This document shows, one piece after another, positions 1 to 3,867 of a stretch of DNA of 6,496 bases. Made by a program: the position numbers and the translations under genes. The stretch is from Gracilimonas sp031580945 (GTDB lineage Bacteria; Bacteroidota; Rhodothermia; Balneolales; Balneolaceae). The stretch's first letter is position 1; each line of letters begins with the position of its first letter. Location of the stretch: NCBI GenBank assembly GCA_031580945.1, contig JAVLBT010000162.1, forward strand, positions 1 to 6,496, written 5' to 3'. The notes under the pieces were generated by a model. It was given only the letters and a program-made list of their open reading frames with translations. It was not told where the DNA came from and did not search any database.

Positions 1-117
1 CTGTGGACGTTCACTACGCCATCATTCTTATCCGGCACTTGCACCGAATAGGTTTCATAACGATATTCCCCTTCCTGGGTTTGGGAGCAGTTTCCGTCAA
101 TGGGTTGGATGTTGAAT
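1..117 (-). repeat. Diverged direct repeat, copy A (lipase 3' segment)
   Basis: Positions 1-117 align without gaps to 1530-1646 (constant offset 1529) with about 90 of 117 bases identical by hand count. The innermost 23 bases (95-117 and 1624-1646) are identical. Both copies have the same orientation and reading frame. The repeat continues beyond the left edge, so its true length is unknown. Confidence 0.85.
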
Positions 118-137
118 TGGCAAGGGTAATCCTGCAT
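1..137 (-). CDS. Partial ORF: stand-alone C-terminal (Asp/His) segment of a secreted lipase-like hydrolase, cut by the window edge
   Basis: This ORF starts at an ATG at 137-135 and stays open to the window edge, giving 45 complete codons. From residue 8 (FNIQPID) onward, 29 of 38 residues match residues 388-425 of the 502-residue hydrolase encoded at 2806-1298, with no gaps. The match includes PDKNDGVV, whose Asp39 aligns with the proposed catalytic acid Asp419. Of the 38 codons compared, 18 are identical, 11 differ synonymously and 9 change the residue, often conservatively, so the reading frame looks selected rather than decayed. The parent protein has about 77 residues beyond this point, so the whole product may be near 120 residues. 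It cannot contain the GHSLGG nucleophile: an in-frame stop lies at 209-207. No signal peptide is visible. A good Shine-Dalgarno sequence supports this start. It could be a small accessory protein or a gene remnant; the missing left part would decide. Confidence 0.6.
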   Translation of the reverse strand, partial: MQDYPCQFNIQPIDGNCSQTQEGEYRYETYSVQVPDKNDGVVNVH

Positions 138-142
138 CTTAT

Positions 143-1249
143 TTATTCCTCCCGCAAATGCCAGGGCTGATAAGCAATAAGCTGCCGGCTGGTTTGGGCA
201 AATATTTTATCAGAGGAAGCGGCTACATGCCAAATCGCTGTTCCGTCCGGACTGGGTTCTCGGTGAACTACCTGGCCTGATTCGTCATCAATCACCATTA
301 GCTCCGAGTAATTGGTAAGGTACACATACCCTCCCAGGTACACCGGTTTTGTAGAGGCAGTACCCAGCCATTCTACTCGCCATTCCAGCTCTCCGGTTTG
401 TTTGTTCAAAGCAGCCAGGGAGCCTCCCGTATTTACATACACATGTTCCGGACCCAGAGCAAATGCACGGGTATAGATATAATCAGACTCATACCGCCAG
501 ATTACTTCCCCAGACTCAGCATCCAGCGCAACTACTTCGTTTAGAGGGGAATTGCCAAAAGCCCCGGCATATACAATTCCATCCTCAACAATTGAGGCTA
601 CATTAAAAGCTCCGTTATCTGCATTATAAGCCCAAAGGCTATCTCCATCTTGAGCATTTAGCACAGTAATTCTGCCAAGTGTCAGTGCCCCATGGACCGT
701 TTTTCCTTGTGCTAAGTAAAGTTTATTTTGATAATGAGTTATGTATCCTGAAGAATATTCAATTTGCTTTCGAAATAATATATTTCCATCAAAATCTACT
801 GTGAAAATTTGGTTACTTCCTGCTGCAACTGCATATCCATAGCTCGTAGAAGCATGAGTACCAATATTAAATAAGGTCAAAGGGTCTTCGATTGGAATAG
901 ACCATTTCCTTTCTCCATTTTCTACGTTCCAATTAAAAAGTTGATTGGTATGGTTTGCAAATACATTCTTTTTATTCAAAAGAAATCCTTTTCCGTGGAT
1001 AGAAAACTCATTTAGGCTTTCAGAACTCCATTTTAAACTTCCATCATGAATAAATAATGAAATTACTTGACCATCTAAACTAGTAATGACCAAACTATCA
1101 CCAACAACCAATGGAATAGGATCGGGGCTTCCCTGGAATTTATATTTGTAATTCCAATCTATAGCCAACGAATCCTGCAAAGGAGGTTTATTATCAGTTA
1201 CACAACTCTGAAAAAGAGTGACTATACATACAAAAATAATTCTATACAT
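143..1249 (-). CDS. PQQ-type beta-propeller lipoprotein (outer membrane protein assembly BamB-like repeats)
   Basis: This 368-residue protein is built from about seven propeller blades of the PQQ/quinoprotein type. The recurrent signature is 'A/V-L-D-x-x-[ST]-G-x-x-x-W', seen near residues 57-75, 106-117, 196-206, 239-251, 278-290 and, degenerate, 317-329; a further blade lies near 150-160. The N-terminus (MYRIIFVCIVTLFQSC) is a short hydrophobic export signal ending at Cys16, a relaxed lipobox typical of Bacteroidota, so it is probably lipid-anchored. BamB-like propellers serve as scaffolds; the enzymatic PQQ dehydrogenases are much longer, so no catalysis is claimed. True BamB identity is unlikely to be decidable by eye. 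The start is fixed by the signal peptide, but the ATG lies only 9 nt after a GC-rich hairpin and has no Shine-Dalgarno sequence. Base composition is split: the 3' half is near 48% GC and the 5' half near 33%. It lies downstream of the secreted hydrolase and before the lipase-tail ORF. Confidence 0.85.
   Translation of the reverse strand: MYRIIFVCIVTLFQSCVTDNKPPLQDSLAIDWNYKYKFQGSPDPIPLVVGDSLVITSLDGQVISLFIHDGSLKWSSESLNEFSIHGKGFLLNKKNVFANHTNQLFNWNVENGERKWSIPIEDPLTLFNIGTHASTSYGYAVAAGSNQIFTVDFDGNILFRKQIEYSSGYITHYQNKLYLAQGKTVHGALTLGRITVLNAQDGDSLWAYNADNGAFNVASIVEDGIVYAGAFGNSPLNEVVALDAESGEVIWRYESDYIYTRAFALGPEHVYVNTGGSLAALNKQTGELEWRVEWLGTASTKPVYLGGYVYLTNYSELMVIDDESGQVVHREPSPDGTAIWHVAASSDKIFAQTSRQLIAYQPWHLREE
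147..152 (-). promoter_or_regulatory. Ribosome binding site (GGAGGA) for the partial lipase-tail ORF
   Basis: GGAGGA lies 9 nt before the ATG at 137, inside the last codons (Arg-Glu-Glu) of the propeller gene. It is the best Shine-Dalgarno match at any start in this window and supports ATG 137 as a real initiation site coupled to the end of the upstream gene. It could also be chance, because GAG GAA codons naturally produce it and the parent lipase gene has the same GGAGGA inside its coding sequence at the equivalent place (1661-1666). Confidence 0.45.
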
Positions 1250-1258
1250 AATATAAAT

Positions 1259-1280
1259 CCCCGACTTAACCTAGCCGGGG
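1259..1280 (-). terminator. GC-rich hairpin between the hydrolase and propeller genes; possible weak terminator or translation-blocking hairpin
   Basis: Read on the minus strand, CCCCGGCT pairs with AGTCGGGG as 8 bp with one G-U pair around the 6-nt loop AGGTTA. The wobble pair works only in the minus-strand RNA (C-A mismatch on the other), matching the direction of the genes. It is preceded by AAATTAAATA and followed by ATTTATATT, so it has A-rich and U-rich flanks, but no clean U-run. It ends 9 nt before the ATG of the propeller gene, within the area a ribosome would cover, so it could also limit translation of that gene. Confidence 0.5.
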
Positions 1281-1297
1281 CCTATTTAATTTAATGT

Positions 1298-2806
1298 TTA
1301 AAGATTCAACAGTACTTGTTGTAACCATTCCTTTGCTTCCTGCATAGAAGGATTTTCATCTCCTTCGCTGAATACAGTTTGACCATTCTCTTCCAGCGTA
1401 TAATGCCTCGCATAATTACGCAACTCAAAGTGGTTATAACCACCATCATCGCCAAGGGATGTGATATTTATGTCTTTCATATAGACGTTATTTTGGTCAT
1501 CAAAAGAATCGTTGCTACTCCAAAGCGCACTGTGAATATTCACCACCCCGTCGTGTTTATCGGGTACCTTTACCGAAAAGGTTTCTTCACGGTATTCACC
1601 ACCGGGGTACTGGGAGCAGTTTTCGTCAATGGGTTGGATGTTGAATGCCCCGGGCAATCTTCCTCCGCCATCATCACAAGGTGGAATGTAGGTTTGAATA
1701 GTCGTGGTTTCTAACCTAAAGGAATTGATGAGTTCGGACCAGGTTTTACCTAAGTCATCTATTTCCCGGCGTACGTCTTTCCAAACGCTTCTTCTGTATC
1801 TTGCATATTGCAGTTCAGAGTAGGCTCCACTACATATACTAGACCTAAATGGATGCTGTATTCTACAAGCTAAATGAACAGAATAATAAACATCCACTAA
1901 TCGCTCATACGCATTTACATGCCTTTGTACATAGTCATTTCTGAATTTATCAACCTTATCAATCATTCCATCTTCATCTTTTAATTCTTCACTTCCCTCA
2001 AATATTTGTCCCGCCATGCGGATGGGTGCATTATTTTTTTCTGCTCCAATCACAGATAGGAAGTTAGGTGGATGATTAGCTATATCATTCTCAGAATAAC
2101 TATTGATTTTTTGAATTTTAGAGCCATCTCTGCCAATCAGGCTCTTTGCATTATTTTCTATAACAAGTTCAGAATATCCCAACGCAGAATCTCGGGCAGT
2201 TTCAATATAATCAGGAATGGCATCTATCCGTTCAGCATCATCGGTTCCGCTAAACAAATCTTTGAGTAACACCCCCAATTCAATCCAAGATCTTCGGTAT
2301 TTATAGGCCTCCGTGAATGTATTTTTCATTGTTTCTAACCTTTTTCTGATAGTTGCCGTGTCAACCTCGGTAGCGGGTGCACCTTGAGAGGGGCCGCCAA
2401 CCGAAACTACGGCTACAATATTGAAACCGGCTTTTTTTAGTTCGGGATATAATCTTCTGGCAACTATTCCCCCTAAACTATGGCCGATTATTATCCATTG
2501 ATCTTTAGAACGACTATACCCGCTTGGAGTTAACTTTTTTCCCATTGAGTCCATTTTTGCTATAAACCTACCAACCATTTTGGTTATGGTGAAACTGTTT
2601 TTTAGCTCCAAAGTTTTATAATCAAGAGCAACAAAATCATCAATTACTCCGCCTTTCCACTTTTGAGGAACTTCACTTATTTCGGTCCATTTCTCTGAAC
2701 TTCCCTGAAATCCGTGAATGAAGACGCCAATTTTCTTTTGTGCTTGCACACTTTCCAAAGCCAAAAGGCTAAGTACAAATACCATAAATATGTTTAATGC
2801 TTTCAT
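1298..2806 (-). CDS. Secreted alpha/beta-hydrolase, lipase/esterase-like, with large insertion between nucleophile and acid
   Basis: This 502-residue exported hydrolase probably cleaves ester bonds of lipids; the substrate is unknown. Residues 1 to about 22 form a Sec signal peptide ending in VQA. The core shows an oxyanion-loop motif GVFIHGFQG (27-35), the nucleophile elbow GHSLGG (Ser110), and VGGPSQGAPA (137-146), as in lipases. The last 85 residues hold KHDGVVNIHSALW (Asp419) and GYNHFEL (His459). These resemble the acid NDGLV and histidine NHLDE motifs of true bacterial lipases, so I assign the triad Ser110/Asp419/His459. Roughly 270 residues separate the GGPSQG strand from the acid motif, far more than in compact lipases. 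This part is mostly helical (about 285-365), carries Cys314, Cys325 and Cys377, and may be a lid or binding domain. The gene begins 9 bp after the lipoprotein stop, with an AAGGGGA ribosome site, so the two are probably one transcript. Its 3' segment is duplicated at the left window edge. Confidence 0.85.
   Translation of the reverse strand: MKALNIFMVFVLSLLALESVQAQKKIGVFIHGFQGSSEKWTEISEVPQKWKGGVIDDFVALDYKTLELKNSFTITKMVGRFIAKMDSMGKKLTPSGYSRSKDQWIIIGHSLGGIVARRLYPELKKAGFNIVAVVSVGGPSQGAPATEVDTATIRKRLETMKNTFTEAYKYRRSWIELGVLLKDLFSGTDDAERIDAIPDYIETARDSALGYSELVIENNAKSLIGRDGSKIQKINSYSENDIANHPPNFLSVIGAEKNNAPIRMAGQIFEGSEELKDEDGMIDKVDKFRNDYVQRHVNAYERLVDVYYSVHLACRIQHPFRSSICSGAYSELQYARYRRSVWKDVRREIDDLGKTWSELINSFRLETTTIQTYIPPCDDGGGRLPGAFNIQPIDENCSQYPGGEYREETFSVKVPDKHDGVVNIHSALWSSNDSFDDQNNVYMKDINITSLGDDGGYNHFELRNYARHYTLEENGQTVFSEGDENPSMQEAKEWLQQVLLNL
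1530..1646 (-). repeat. Diverged direct repeat, copy B (inside the hydrolase gene)
   Basis: This is the counterpart of positions 1-117, located in the 3' third of the 502-residue hydrolase gene, where it encodes residues from FNIQPID through the DGVV acid motif. Similarity fades on the upstream side just past the FNIQ codons, although a shared TTCCTCC (plus strand; 146-152 and 1660-1666) reappears beyond, with a 15-nt, frame-preserving length difference between the copies. Confidence 0.85.
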
Positions 2807-2810
2807 GATT

Positions 2811-2817
2811 TCCCCTT
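2811..2817 (-). promoter_or_regulatory. Ribosome binding site overlapping the lipoprotein stop codon
   Basis: AAGGGGA lies 4 nt before the hydrolase ATG (2806) and shares two bases with the TAA stop (2818-2816) of the preceding lipoprotein gene. This implies translational coupling. Most other starts in the window lack such a sequence. The gap between stop and start is exactly 9 nt, so the two genes are in the same reading frame. Confidence 0.5.
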
Positions 2818-3739
2818 ATTTAATTACGTTAATATTCTGGCGGTGAGTTACAGTTCTTTGCGTGATTTCCCACTTTCCATTCAAATTCCCATAAGTGTAT
2901 TTTTCTTTATAGAATAAAACAGACATTCCTTTTACTCCTTTATATTTGCTAAAAGAAACTGATTGGTATTTTCCATCATCTCTAATAACCGCCTCAGCAA
3001 CTATGTTTCCAGTACGTAAATCCTTAACTACTTGAAGACCAGATACATTCTTTTGATGAGTTGCAGGTAGAGTATATTTTGCATAGTAATCGTCAAGTAA
3101 TTCAAATTGTATACCATCCTGTTCTAAAGTTTCAATATTACTTTGAACCGATAGCTCTACATCTGAAGTGTCTTCTTGATTTGTTTTTAAGACATCTAAA
3201 AGAGCCGGCTCTACCCTGAATTCTTCAGGATTATAATTGTTTTCATACTTCAATTTTCCGGATCTTGCATAGGATTTAGAAACCCCATTTTGTAGTACTA
3301 CTTTCACTATCGGATCATAATCAGCTGACTTAGCAGGCATCGTAGATTTTAGCTTATTGTATGTCTGCTCCGGCATGTTCATTTCTCCGTCCCCTTCAAG
3401 GAATTCGGTTACTGAACTCATATACCCTTCCTCGTCATAGGCAACCACCTCGCGTGTTCTCTCGTAGTCCACAAGTAGTTCACCTCCGGAAGTAGATTTC
3501 GACTTATCAAAGCCGGCACTAATTCCACGGGGCCATATTCGTGAATAAGTTATTTCAGTCTGATCATAGGATTCCGCATACTTCACATTTATGTTTAATC
3601 CTTCAATGGTTTGCCCATTTTCAGAAGTAGCTTCTAATGGACTGTTTACCTGCTTACATCCGAATGCAAGCATCATGCATATCCCGAGCAGCATACTAAC
3701 TACCCGAAATCGTTTAGTTGAGTTTAGTTTATTTTTCAT
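2816..3739 (-). CDS. Predicted lipoprotein of unknown family, upstream partner of the secreted hydrolase
   Basis: I do not recognise this 307-residue protein. The N-terminus is basic (MKNKLNSTKRFR), followed by a hydrophobic stretch and LAFGC with Cys28, a plausible though not canonical lipobox, so the mature protein is probably anchored to a membrane. The remainder is hydrophilic with alternating strand-like segments (for example REVVAYDEEGYMSS near 96-109, FELLDDYYAKYTL near 213-225, and a C-terminal block with VSFSKYKG and YTYGNLNGKWEIT) and has no cysteine. It looks like a beta-rich envelope protein with no catalytic motif I can see. The closest functional clue is position: its stop lies 9 bp before the secreted lipase-like gene, and that gene's ribosome site overlaps the stop. 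It might bind, anchor or help fold the hydrolase, but its beta-rich look is unlike the helical lipase foldases (Lif). No Shine-Dalgarno sequence precedes ATG 3739; the signal peptide supports this start. Confidence 0.75.
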   Translation of the reverse strand: MKNKLNSTKRFRVVSMLLGICMMLAFGCKQVNSPLEATSENGQTIEGLNINVKYAESYDQTEITYSRIWPRGISAGFDKSKSTSGGELLVDYERTREVVAYDEEGYMSSVTEFLEGDGEMNMPEQTYNKLKSTMPAKSADYDPIVKVVLQNGVSKSYARSGKLKYENNYNPEEFRVEPALLDVLKTNQEDTSDVELSVQSNIETLEQDGIQFELLDDYYAKYTLPATHQKNVSGLQVVKDLRTGNIVAEAVIRDDGKYQSVSFSKYKGVKGMSVLFYKEKYTYGNLNGKWEITQRTVTHRQNINVIK

Positions 3740-3763
3740 TGTATCTTGGTTTGTTATGGTGAT

Positions 3764-3783
3764 CCCTTCGAGTAATCGAAGGG
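3764..3783. other. Intergenic hairpin C: perfect 8-bp stem, 4-nt loop
   Basis: CCCTTCGA and TCGAAGGG form a perfect 8-bp stem around GTAA (plus-strand reading), located 24 nt before the lipoprotein ATG. Both strands can form it. On the plus strand it is followed by GTTATTGTT; on the minus strand by ATCACCATAA, so it is not a convincing terminator for the minus-strand genes. Confidence 0.55.
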
Positions 3784-3794
3784 GTTATTGTTCG

Positions 3795-3825
3795 GTGAAG
3801 GGCAGGCTCTAATCCTGTCCTTCAC
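3795..3825. other. Intergenic hairpin B: 12-bp stem, 7-nt loop; possible terminator, better in plus-strand RNA
   Basis: GTGAAGGGCAGG pairs with CCTGTCCTTCAC around CTCTAAT. In plus-strand RNA all 12 pairs form with one G-U, and TATTTTATA follows. In minus-strand RNA one pair becomes an A-C mismatch and the following bases are CGAACAATAA. It may terminate antisense transcription, or act in both directions between the peptidase gene and the lipoprotein gene. It shares the CCCTTC/GAAGGG sequence with the neighbouring hairpin, so the two could pair with each other instead. Confidence 0.5.
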
Positions 3826-3832
3826 TATTTTA

Positions 3833-3849
3833 TACAGGCTTACCCTGCA
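3833..3849. other. Intergenic hairpin A: short 6-bp stem after the peptidase stop codon
   Basis: TACAGG and CCTGCA (plus strand) pair around CTTAC as a 6-bp stem with one wobble pair in the minus-strand RNA. It lies 18 nt downstream of the peptidase stop codon and is followed on the minus strand by TAAAATA. Alone it is weak and could be chance. A 10-bp palindrome TATACGTATA at 3858-3867 adjoins the stop codon. Confidence 0.3.
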
Positions 3850-3867
3850 AATTCTTTTATACGTATA

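Noticed and set aside
138..206. Upstream extension of the edge ORF reading a hydrophobic stretch (CLSALAFAGG) that looks like a signal peptide
   Set aside because: The frame is open only to a stop at 209-207, contains no ATG, GTG or TTG before 137, and the DNA is fully explained as the last codons of the propeller gene in another frame.
1379..1714. Plus-strand ORF of 111 codons opposite the hydrolase gene
   Set aside because: It lies wholly antisense to a well-supported gene with catalytic motifs and has no recognisable domain; the same holds for the other short plus-strand ORFs at 2072-2269, 3591-3812, 3788-3985, 4334-4537 and 5541-5753.
1966..1982. DEDGMID (hydrolase residues 277-283) as the catalytic acid motif
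   Set aside because: It resembles DGxV acid motifs, but the C-terminal HDGVV plus following NHFEL matches the acid-then-His order and spacing of known lipases much better.
3826..3849. Possible promoter (TTTGCA then TATAAAAT on the minus strand) upstream of the lipoprotein gene
   Set aside because: The spacing is only 11 nt for a sigma70-type pair, and it does not fit the Bacteroidota TTTG / TAnnTTTG pattern; the bases also take part in hairpin A.
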